A DNA stretch of 64,000 bases from Hemicordylus capensis (lineage: Eukaryota > Chordata > Lepidosauria > Squamata > Cordylidae): assembly GCF_027244095.1 (NCBI RefSeq), contig NC_069669.1:5296501-5360500 (forward strand), written 5' to 3'. The translations under genes were made by a program, and so were the position numbers. This document shows, one piece after another, positions 31,489 through 41,488 of the stretch; position 1 is the first letter of the stretch, and every line of letters begins with the position of its first letter. A model generated the notes under the pieces. It was not told the DNA's origin, searched no databases, and saw only the letters and a program-made list of their open reading frames with translations.

Positions 31489-33510
31489 TGGCCTGGAGAA
31501 GCGCCGGGCATGTTCCGTCCACAAGAACACAGAGGTCTTCCCCGCTGACTGTGTTCTCCTGGGCAGGGAGGAAATGGACTGAGTGGTTGCCTGCCTTTAT
31601 TTTGGCAGCTAGGTATCTGAGTGGATGACAGTCATAGGTGGCACTCCCACGCGCACGCACTCGCACTCCCAGCTCCCTTTGCACCAGTCTTTCAGCTGAG
31701 AGGAGGAGACATCAAGTGCCTTCAGATCAACTCTGCTGGACTCCCTGTCTAGGTAGAGAGGCACAAAGTCAAGCCACAGGGTGGGGATTGGACTACATTC
31801 AAAGGATAAGCCGTGGTGTTCTCATCATTTTTATTTCTTATAAACACTACCTTCTGTTCTTGTTTTGGCTATTGCAGCTCCTTGAATATATCTATATCTA
31901 TATATAATGTTAAGCTTTTTGTATGTAAACCCAGAGAAATGCACGTTTACTTACCTTCTGAGGCGGATAGGAAGAGCCAGTGAGAGGAGGCGTCCTGGGG
32001 CCAGGGGAGGCAGGAGCAGTACAGGACTGCCTTGTGGTGGGCTGGCAGAGGGTGGGGGGAGCAGGCCGCTCAGCATGTGTGCGCAAGGACAGTCCAGCTG
32101 CTGTGTGTGCCATATTTGGACTCAAGTGCCATGGTGTGTTCTGGAGCACGTGGCAGCAACATTCACCCAACGGGCCTGCACAGGCTGAAGTGGGTTCCGG
32201 AAGCAAAGGCATAGGCAATCTTAGCCTCAGGTGTTCTGCTCTTGACTCCTGCTGGGAAGGATTTCTGAGCTTTGGGACGGAACTGGCTTCTCTGCATCTG
32301 GTCTGGCGTAAGAGACACAACATAATAAACCATTTGGGATTGCCTCTCCCTCTTTTTTTATTCCCCACCCCAATCCTGTTTCTGTGGGGGTCTTCAGGCC
32401 TGTAAGGATTCTGCCTGGTGCAGTTCAAAAGCCCATTCAGCGATTCTCTCTGCATCCTTGGCCTTGCCTTTCTCTCTGCAGAGCTGATGCCAAAGGTGAT
32501 TGGGACTCCAAAGCCATCAAGAGGGACTCGTACAGTGTTTGGGGTGTAGGCACTTTCGTTCTCGCCGTGACTGAGAAGGGCAAGCCCAGCCTTTGATGAG
32601 AGTATGGTGGCCTTTTCTCTCCTGGTTTCTTACTCACTGGCCTGTGTACACTTGGGATGATGCTCAGCTTATTTGGCTTCCATATATCCAAACCGACTCT
32701 TGGCCCACCTAAAGGTGATGCATCCGGGCTGAAATCTGTCCTCCTGACACATGCCAAGAATGCAGTGGTGGCTTGTCTGCACTTCTGCAAGTTGAGATGG
32801 CGTGAAATGGGTTGCAGTGTGCATTTTTTGTTGAACCTATTTAGGTTGATGTAAGAGGGCGAAGGTTTTTGTGTTCAACAGAACTCTTGTAGTGCAATGT
32901 AAATTCGTTTAGAAAAAGATCCCCTTTCCTCTGACCTTTAGGGCTAGTTGGGCAACCTCAACCAGTTGTAAGGTGGTCGCTTCTGTTCCTTTCTTGCTGG
33001 GCTCACCTTCTTCAAAACTGGAGCCACAACTTGTGTCCCATTTGAGTTTAGATGTGATGGTGCCTCACAGCTGCAATCTGTTGACAGAAAGGGGTTTGGG
33101 TGTGAGCCCTCCTAGGGCCTCTTCTGGCCTTCTCCCTCTCTCACAGGCAACGCGTCTGTCCTAGCTGTACTGAACAGCTTGTTCATAGATCCATTTTTTG
33201 GAGTTCTTAGTAGTACTTCAGGTGCAGTTGGGTTTATCAACTTGGGGGTGGGGGGCGGGGGGTAATGGATTTCCAACCCGGGCATCAGGCAGTGAAGTCC
33301 AGGCTTAGGCTGCTATCTTTCCTGCTTTTTCTTGAAGGATGGCCTTATATGCTTCTCCGGAAATAGTTAAAAGGGCAACCATTGGGTTTTCTTTTGTCCC
33401 AAGTACTGTACAAGCCTTCACTGTGGCTGTAATCCTACCACGTATACTATGAAGTAACTGCCATGTACTCGGTGGAATTGCTTCTGAATAAAGATGTGGA
33501 GGATGAGGCT
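31489..33510 (+). other. ADCY9: ADCY9 3' UTR
   Basis: Non-coding sequence from the stop codon to the region after the last strong poly(A) signal. An earlier AATAAA lies at 32,324-32,329, so a shorter form is possible. I see no other gene in it. Confidence 0.7.
33487..33492 (+). terminator. ADCY9: distal poly(A) signal of ADCY9
   Basis: AATAAA followed by a TGTT/GTTTGTGTTT-rich stretch at 33,511-33,526, a good cleavage/polyadenylation context. Confidence 0.6.
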
Positions 33511-33767
33511 GTTCTGTTTGTGTTTCTCTCTGGACCCCCAGTTGGACTCCCTCATCTTAGGGGAATGTTGTGTCATGTTGACACCAAGGCCTGAGTGTGA
33601 TCATCAGGACGCTAGTTCTGGCTTCTTGTGGCATGGGGACACGCCTTCCCCTGTGGCTGCCGAGTTGAGCTACAGCCAGGCCTCTTGGGGGAGACGTGTC
33701 TGAGGTGGCAGCAGCAGCAGCAGCAGAGAGGGTTCTCCTCCCATAGACTGGTTCTCCACAAGAACAG

Positions 33768-34074
33768 AAGGGAGCTGGTCTTGTGGTAGCAAGCATGACT
33801 GGTCCCTTTAGCTAAGCAGGGTCCACCCTGGTTGCATATGAAAGGCAGACTAGAAGTGTGAGCACTGAAAGATATCCCCCTCGGGGGATGGAGCCGCTCT
33901 GGGAAGAGCATCTAGGTTTCACATTCCCTCCCTGGCAGCATCTCCAAGATAGGGCTGAGAGAGATTCCTGCCTGCAACCTTGGAGAAACCGCTGCCAGTC
34001 TGTGAAGACAATACTGAGCTAGATCGACCAATGGTCTGACTCAGTATATGGCAGCTTCCTATGTTCCTATGTAC
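33768..34074 (+). mobile_element. 5S rRNA-derived SINE, full length
   Basis: Starts GGAGCTGGTCTTGTGGTAGC, then the 5S-like TTAGCTAAGCAGGGTCCACC, and ends GTATATGGCAGCTTCCTATG. It is one of the best preserved copies here. Confidence 0.85.
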
Positions 34075-34265
34075 TAGGAGGCCTCTCCGGAGAGGAGAGG
34101 CTGTTTCCTAGCTGGGCTGTGGGCCCCAGCGCAGTGGCCAGTTCTCTTCACTCCCGGCCCGCAGCAAAGGGGCTCCCAAAGATGCCTTCTTCTCACCCCA
34201 GGTGCTGCAAACTGTATCATGCCTGGTCATGCACAGGTGTGGAGACAGCCTAGTCCGTGCTGGCA

Positions 34266-34267
34266 GG

Positions 34268-34338
<71 letters not shown>
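34266..34338. repeat. (TG)n microsatellite
   Basis: About 36 uninterrupted TG units. Confidence 0.95.
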
Positions 34339-34339
<1 letters not shown>

Positions 34340-34671
34340 ATGCCCAGAAGAATCCCCTCACCCTGGGGCATCCCCACCCCATTGCACCCCCAAAGCAGGA
34401 AAGGAGGGAAGAGGCACCAGCTTCGGACGGCATGTCCAGAGAGGGCGACACCCCCGCCCGTGGCTTCCAAGGCTTAGGATTGGGCTCCAGGAGACGGTCT
34501 ATGCGGGTCTTTCCCACACGTGCTCAGACAGACACTGGGTCTGCTCCTCTCGCCCGCCCCTCTTTGGTCCGATGCTCCTTCAGAACCATCGATGCAGCCC
34601 CCAGGCCCACACCTTGGGGGCCCCAGGAGCTACTTAGGGGGTGCATGGAGGAGCCCAGAAGGGCCCTGTCT

Positions 34672-34888
34672 CTGCAAGGGAAGGAAGGCGAGCAAGGCGC
34701 GTTCCACATCGTGACTCGCCACCCTGACCCAGCAACCCCCGGGAGAGAGGCAGAAGCATGGGTGGGAGTGTCGTCCTCCAGGCCCTTTCCGCGCCGAGGG
34801 GTCCAGTTCGAAGGGGCCAAGGGCTCCGAGGCTGGCCAGGCTTGTAGGCCAACTCCCCTCCCCGCCTGACCCCAGCGGCAGCAGTTTG
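34672..34888. repeat. copy of the 3' flank of small genes A/C
   Basis: Very similar to 52,430-52,600 beside gene A (shared blocks CACATCGTGACTCGCCACCC, GACCCAGCAACCCCCGGGAG, CAGGCCCTTTCCGCGCCGAG). Homology stops where gene A's poly(A) region would begin, so no gene copy is left here. Confidence 0.75.
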
Positions 34889-35369
34889 GGACAAAGCAAT
34901 TGCTCTGCAAGGGAAAGGGGGCGTGATGTGGCCCTATGCCTTTTCCTTCTCTGTACACACAGGCTGTGTAGCCTATTGCACGACATTTAGAAGCCTACAC
35001 AGACTGCGGGGAGATCCCCTCAGAACTGAACTCCTGATACACTCTTGCAAAACAATGTTTAGTCTTTGGTGAAGACTCTGTGGAGAGTAACAGTGGGGTT
35101 TGCGGGAAGCATCTCTGGTGGAAACGGGGTTCTGGGCTTGAGAGGTGCCAGGCAAAAACCTGACTTTTCTCGTTCTTACCAGCCACTTCTTTACGCCATC
35201 TAACATAATGTAATTTGTGCATGGCTTCAGTTTTTGAAATACACCAATGTTCTTTTAGAACTACTCCATTTGCTTGTTTGAAACTGAATGTTTTGTGTCT
35301 GGTTACATCTTTTGAAAAGCCCAGAGAGCAAAAGGGGAACTGTTCTGCCTACAACTCAGGCAAAGGGGC

Positions 35370-35620
35370 ATGTTTTTAAAGTTGTGGTGCTCTAGTCTGA
35401 TATTAAGCAGGGGGAAGTGTTTGTCCCTTTTCAGCCCAGTATAGCATGTCTTCAGTGGCTATTGCTCCTGTCTCCATCTTCCCCCCTGCCACCCCAAGCC
35501 CCACTGTAAGCTCTTTGGGGCAAGGAACAATTTTCTCATACTTTGTGAACATTGCTTTCAGAGCATTCTTGTGTGTAGAAAACCGGGATATAAACATATT
35601 TTTATTATAAACCGATAACT
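35370..35620 (+). repeat. diverged dispersed repeat
   Basis: An old copy of the family at 5047-5365 (GTCTTCAGTGGCTATTGCTC, GTAAGCTCTTTGGGGCAAGG). Confidence 0.45.
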
Positions 35621-35780
35621 TCCAGAAGTTCTTAGCAGTGGAAACGGCAGCTCAAGCATCTCTTCATGACAGATATGCGGGGCGTTAAAATGGAGGATCA
35701 ATATCAGCTGAGATGGCCTCAAAAACAGTACAAGAGCTGTTGCTGAAGCAATATTTATTCCAATTTAGAGGACACATCTT

Positions 35781-35870
35781 TTTCAAGGAATCTCTTCACT
35801 TGACTGCCTGAGAGAAATGTGTCAAGAACACATCTCTCTCAGGCAGTCGAGTGAAAACAACCCTTGGAAA
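35781..35870. repeat. inverted repeat, ~42 bp arms
   Basis: Left arm contains CTTGACTGCCTGAGAGAAAT, right arm CTCTCTCAGGCAGTCGAGTG, around a loop of a few bases. Confidence 0.7.
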
Positions 35871-36096
35871 ATATATACTATCGAAACACATCAAAATAAA
35901 TGTCTTCAGATGCAGGGGTCCCCCTGTTCCCTTGTGGAGTGGGTAGATTGGGCAAAAGAGCCTGCCAGTATCTGTGGGAGCTCTTTTTCTCCTCAGCTGC
36001 CCCCAAGTCCTTCCAGTCAGGCTGCTGTAGGGTTGCCCACTCCAAACTGGGGTCTCTAGGAATGGGTACTGTGGAGAAATATTGGAGAAAATAATA

Positions 36097-36325
36097 TCTC
36101 CAGGAACGATTTCTTGTCAGAAAGAGTTGCTAACTCTGGTGTGTGCCTTGTAGGTAGGGGAGCTTGGAGAGAAATGAATGGACACTGGAGAAATATTGAA
36201 GGGAATAGGCACCCTGAGCAGTATTGAACTGTGGGCGTGGGGTATAAATATTTCAAATAATAAGAATAAAATAATAACAACATATCCAGGAACGATTCCT
36301 GTCAGAAAGAGTTGCTAACTCGGGC
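36097..36325. repeat. local duplication
   Basis: The block CCAGGAACGAT..TGTCAGAAAGAGTTGCTAACTC occurs at about 36,101-36,137 and 36,287-36,321. GGAGAAATATTG is also repeated nearby. Confidence 0.7.
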
Positions 36326-36439
36326 CAGTCATGGCCTGAGAATTGCAGATTGAAAGAGGTGAAACTTGGTTCAGTTTGGGGGGGGCGGGAAAGGCCATTA
36401 GAGTTGGGCATTCCCCCTCCCCCTACCCATTTTCCCTCA

Positions 36440-36900
36440 GCAGCCCTCTTTTTTCTTCAACGGCTCTGTCAAGTCTCCGCGCGCAAACTTTGGTCGGTCG
36501 TTGATTGGCTGGCTGCTGGTTATGCCACTCCAGGACTAGACAGCACGAGCCTGCTTGCTCGCCGTTGATTGGCCAGCTTCTGGCTCCGCCCAGGCAACTG
36601 GACAGTTTCTGCTTGTCTCCTCGCATTTTGAATTTAGGCGCCTGACGTGGAGGGAGGCTCGAGGGAGAGGGCCTCAGTGTCGCCTCAAGGAGCGAGCAGG
36701 GACGCCGGCAGGGGTGGAAAGCCAAGGCGGGCCGCTAGCCCAAGGCCCCTCCGTTGCAATGTATTGTGCCCCCCCACACACACACACACTCTCAGTGGCA
36801 TGCCTTCTTTTTCTCACTCTCGTTTCAGCCTCGCGAAGCAGCACTGAGAGAACGAGCAAGGAGCCCCACGAGAGTCGCGCATGCTGGAAGGGGGATTGTT
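36440..36900 (+). promoter_or_regulatory. CpG/CCAAT-rich promoter-like segment left of the array
   Basis: Two reverse CCAAT boxes (TTGATTGGCTGG at 36,500; TTGATTGGCCAG at 36,565) lie about 65 bases apart in GC-rich sequence with many CpGs, followed by a possible splice acceptor (CTCTCGTTTCAG at 36,819-36,830). The layout could serve a plus-strand transcript running into the tandem array; this is inference. Confidence 0.35.
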
Positions 36901-37084
36901 GAGAGGATTTCTAGAGCTCCCCACACAGCTCTGAGAGGCAGCTTCCCCTGGGAGATAGGGGCTGCCTCAAAAGAGCACCTTGGTGCTTCAGTGGCAACGT
37001 GGTAGCCTGTAAATGTACCCCCAACCCTGTGAGGAGGCTCCTTTGTCTGGACGGTGGTGGCTCCTTAAAAGAGCCTTTAAATTG

Positions 37085-37500
37085 TTAATAGCAATTCTGT
37101 GGCTGGCCTTGGGTGTTTCCAGGGTTTTATTATGGATAGCTTCCCACTCCCATTATCTCTGTATGCTGCTTGGAATATTGTTTAAATACAAACTTATAAT
37201 ATTTGTAAAAAGTAAAACTAAAATAGGCTTTAAATAGGATAAAATCAAATAAGAAGAGAATAAAATCCTGAATAGGATAAAATATAAAAAATAGTGAGCT
37301 TGTGCAGTATAATAAAGGAAATATAGGTTATTAATATAACAGGGAAAGTTAACAGAAAAGTGAAGCATTCTAAAAGCAGGTTAGGTATTTTAGAACAATT
37401 AGTGTATTAAAATAATATTCAAAGTAGCATATAGAAATAATGAAAAAAGTATATCCATAATAAAAGCCTGAAACCCCAGAAAGCACAGAATTTATTCCTC
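37085..37500 (+). repeat. left flanking AT-rich direct repeat
   Basis: Shares GGGTTTTAT, GCTTGGAATATTGTTTAAAT-like, GTGTATTAAAATAATATTCA and other blocks in the same order with 50,388-50,840. The two lie on either side of the macrosatellite in the same orientation. Confidence 0.75.
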
Positions 37501-37879
37501 AAAGCAGTCCCTAAGATGGCTTGGCTGTAGCCCCTCACAGCCAGATTGGATGCCCTGACACACATTGCTCAGAGCAGCCCACAAAGGAGCTAGAACATGA
37601 CTTGCTTATATGGACTCCATGTTTTTGCTTTGAATAACCCTTAATTTAGCTAGAGAATAGCTTTCTCATTCTAGACTGTATCGCATTGTTCTACATGGCC
37701 TCACTAAGTAGCAGTGTGCCTTTCTCCTAGATCTTACACTTTCCCTCTAAGGATCCCCTCATTTAGCTGGTGAGTGTTGATGTACAAACCTTTCTGTGTT
37801 TACTTTTCATGCTCTGAATATTGGTGAGATGGCATATCTGACTTGCACAGATGATCAGCTTGGTCTGCCCTGCTGATGG

Positions 37880-38645
37880 AGGAAGCAAGGATAGTGGAAA
37901 TGCAGCATCCTTGACCTCTTCAAGCAGTGTGGTGTGCTGACCAGGCTTGGCTGGCTGAAGGGACATGGTGATAAGGCAAGGGAACAAGTCCTGAAGGATT
38001 AAGATTTGAGGTTTGGTTCTCCTTCTTTATTTATGACATTTATATGCTGCTCTGTCCAAACAGGTCTCAGTGTCTCAATCGTGGATCGGGCTCCTTGATG
38101 AACAAAGATGTTCTTCAATAAACCATTCAAAAGAAAGTAAAGAGTAAAGGTCTTAAAACTTATGAAGCTTTTTTTGTTGTTGTTTAGGAGCAAAAGGGGA
38201 GAAAAGACAAAGCAGTACAGAAAGAGGAAGAAAAACAAGCAGAAACGAGAAACAAGAGGAATAAAAAAGGAAGAAATAGGAGGAGGGATTGATTTTAAAG
38301 ATGCTTGACAGAAGAATCAGGCAGGTTCTGCTTCTACAAACTAGAAGGCTTAATTGCTGACTTCCTCTCTGCCATGCATAACTCCTGAGTTCCTGGAGCC
38401 TGGCTTGATTGTGCTGGACTCAAGGTACTTAAGAACCTATGAAAATGTGGGAACATGTCCTTGGTGGCCATACACGTGGGAGACTCTAACAGGGCTGGTG
38501 TGTGGCTATCTACTGCAGGACTTCACGTCTTGGCCCTGGGGAGACCTACAATTGTGGGAGCGTGGCCTCTTTTTGATTATTACTATTATTACATTTCTAG
38601 CCCGCTCTTCTTCCCAGGAGCTCTTCTAGCCCGCTCTTCTTCCCA
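37880..38645 (+). repeat. decayed macrosatellite relative, left edge
   Basis: AT-richer, diverged counterpart of the unit (CTCTTCAAGCAGTGTGGTGT, a TTGTTGTTTAG plus purine-rich tract, CAGGACTTCACGTCTTGGCC). At 38,595-38,647 a 24-base piece of the embedded SINE is repeated and joins directly to the first complete unit. Confidence 0.7.
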
Positions 38646-41488
38646 GGGTCCTCCAGAAGCCCTTCTAAAGATGGGAAAGTGTCAAGCTCTGGAAAGTGAC
38701 GAGGCTTTTTTCCTTTCTTTAGAAGGCAACGGGGGAGCAAGGACAGAAGAAAGAGGTGCAGAAGGAGGAAGAGGAACAAGCAGGAAGGCGCCAGCGGAGG
38801 AGACGTGAAAAGAAGCAGGAGGAGACCGACTCTCCAGGAGCTTAGCAGAAGAAACGGGCAGGCTGTGCTTCCACCGGGCGGACGGCTTCATTTCGCTCCC
38901 TCTCTCGGCCACTGATCACTCTGCGTGGGGCTGCAGCTGGCCCTGCAGCGTGGCATTCCTGGTGCTGGACTTCATGTCTTTGCACTCAGGAGCCCTGACA
39001 GGGGTGGGAGTGCGGCCTCCTCAGGCCGCCCTGAATCTCTCTGCACCGAGTCCCTTGCCATTGGGTGGGAGGTGGCTTGCTCCTGCTGGACCTGAAGTAT
39101 GTGTGCTGAGCCGCCCCTGGATGGGACTGGGGGTATTGCTTTTTCGCGCCACTGCTTTCTGTATGTGCGCTGAGCTGCCCCTGGGTAGGCTGGCCTGGGG
39201 GTGTTGCTTCCTCGCGCCGAGCCTTAGAGGTATGTGCGCTGAGCCGCCCCTGGTCGGGGCTGGGGGCGTTAGCTTTCTCACGCCGAGCTTGATGCCATGT
39301 GCGCTGAGCCTGCCCCTGGCTGGGCTCAGCTTGGGGGTGTTGCTTCCTCTCGCGCCGAGCCTTCGGGTATGTGCGCTGAGCCGCCCCGGGCTGGGGCTGG
39401 GAGCGTTGCTTTGTGCTGCCAGGCCTTATGTCTCTGCACTGAGCCGCCCCAGTGAGGGCTGGGGGCGTTGCTTCCTCTCGCCACGAGCTTCACGTCTTTG
39501 CTCTGAGAAGCCCCTCATTTGGCCAGGGGGTGGCTCTCTCCAAGCCTTGCTGCCTGACTTTGCCCTTCATGCTCCCAGTGGTGTTGAGCTGGCCACTCCG
39601 GCCTGCCCACGGAGCAAGCTCGGGACGGTAGAAGTGTGGCCTCCCGGACCTCTTCCAGCAGCAGCAGCAGCCTCTGCTGGCTGAAGGCACACGCCTGACG
39701 CTTGGTGTGCTCACGCTCCTCCTTGGCTTGGGCTCTTGCGTGAGCAGGGCTGCTCCTCAAGAAGGCCTTCTGAAGAGGGAAAAGAGTCAAGAGCTGCGAG
39801 AAGCTGATCTCTTGCCATGGGAGGCAAAGGAGAGAAAGGGCAGAAGAAAGAAGTGCCGCAGGCTGGCGAAAGAGAAGCCGCAAGGAGCAACAGGAGGAGA
39901 CCTGGACGGGGAAGAAGGAGGCGGAGAAGACTGGCTCTCAAGCAGCTTCACAGAAGGAAGAAGGGGGAGATTCCGCTCCCACCAGCTGGAGGGCCTCATT
40001 GCTGCCCTTCTCTCTGCTCTGTCTCCCTGAGTAGCCACTGGTTTGGGAGGGGCGTGGACAGAACAGGATGGACTCGGTGTCCATCCGCTCAGTGGCCCTT
40101 TCTTGAACTGGGCTGCGGCTTTCTCGTGCTGGACTTCATGTCTCTGCACTTGGGGAGCCCTACAAATAGTGAGAGGGTGGCCCTCATAGGGGCCATCCAA
40201 GGGGCAGCCCCTATTTCAGCTGAGGTGTGGCTTTCTCGGGCTGGACTTTATGTCTTTGCACTGGGGAGCCCTACGACTGGGAGCGTGGCCTTCTTGGTGT
40301 CTGTATACTGGAGAAGCCCGGATTGGTCTGGGGAGTGGCCTTCTCGTGCTGGACTTTACGTCTTTGCACTGGGGAGCCCTACAAATAGTGAGAGGGTGGC
40401 CCTCATAGGGGCCGTCCAAGGGGCAGCCCCTATTTCAGCTGAGGTGTGGCTTTCTCGGGCTGGACTTTATGTCTTTGCACTGGGGAGCCCTACGACTGTG
40501 GGAAGTGTCTGTATACTGGAGAACTCCTGATTTGTCTGGGGGCGTGTTTCTCGTGCTGGACTTCACGTCTCTGCACTGGGGAGCCCTACAAATAGTGAGA
40601 GCGTGGCCCTCGTAGGGGCCGTACACGGAGCAGCCCCCATTTCAGCTGAGGTGTGGCTTTCTCGTGCTGGACTTCACGTCTTTGCACTGCGGAGCCCTAC
40701 AATTGTGGGAGCGTGGCCTCTTTTTGATTATTATTATTTTGACATTTCTAGCCCGCTCTTCTTCCCAGGAGCCCAAAGCGGTGTACTGCATACTTGTTTC
40801 CCCCCCGTCCCACAACAACCCTGTGAGTAGGTTAGGCTGAGAGAGAAGCGACTGGCCCAGAGTCACCCAGCTAGTAGCATGGCTGAATGGGGATTTGGAC
40901 TCGAGTCTCCCCGGTCCTAGTAAACTAGGGAACCCCTGATTTGGCTGTGGTGCCGGTTTCACGTGCTGGACTTCACGTCTTTGCACTGGGGAGCCCTACA
41001 ATGGTAAGAGTATGGCCATCGTAGTGGCTGTATACTGGGAAACCCCGATTTGGCCGGAGAGCGGCTTTCTCATGCTGGACTTCACGTCCTGGCACTGGGG
41101 AGCCCCAAAAGAGGTGGGAGTATGTCCTCCTCAGACGAGCCTGAGTGTCTGTATGCTGCGTGGCTGCTCGTTTATCCGCAGGGTGCCGTTCCTCGCTGCG
41201 TGACTTTGCCCTTCATCTTGCAAGTGGTGATGAGTTGGCATCTCCCAACTGCCCCGTCCCTAGTCTTCAGCTTGGCGCGCCCTGCCCACGGAGAAAGCCA
41301 GGGACGGTGGAAGTGCGGCATCCATGACCCCTTCAAGCAGCGTGGTGTGCCAAGGAGCGGGCCCTGCTGGCTGGCTGAAGAAGGCACACGGTGAGTGGTC
41401 TCCGGTCGGGCCGGGAGACGCGGCCCGAAGCCTTGCGCTTTGAGGTCTCCTTCTCCTTGGCTTGGGCTCTTGGATGGACAGGGCTCCC
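38646..41488 (+). repeat. macrosatellite unit 1
   Basis: 2,843 bases; complete. About 110 bases shorter than units 2 and 3 because it has one less internal repeat. Confidence 0.93.
40721..40925 (+). mobile_element. SINE-like repeat inside unit 1
   Basis: Same family as 6555-6780 (TAGCCCGCTCTTCTTCCCAG, GACTGGCCCAGAGTCACCCA). It lies at the same place in units 2 and 3, so the insertion predates amplification. Confidence 0.8.

Noticed and set aside
32940-32980. Shared TTGGGCAACCTCAACC between the ADCY9 3' UTR and 53,740
   Set aside because: Only about 20 bases match; too short to claim homology.
38950-39684. 244-codon open frame (and others of 110-250 codons) repeated in each macrosatellite unit
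   Set aside because: Long frames exist on both strands of this GC-rich DNA. The peptide is a low-complexity series of ~20-residue repeats that mirrors the 60 bp DNA repeat, the start codons are not kept in all units, and a one-base loss shifts the frame in unit 3. Identity between units reflects homogenisation, not protein selection.
39817-40530. 237-codon frame with a basic N-terminus and repeated LYVFALGSP
   Set aside because: Basic part comes from the purine-rich tract and the rest from the 110 bp repeats; the ATG is lost in unit 4 and the length differs in every unit.
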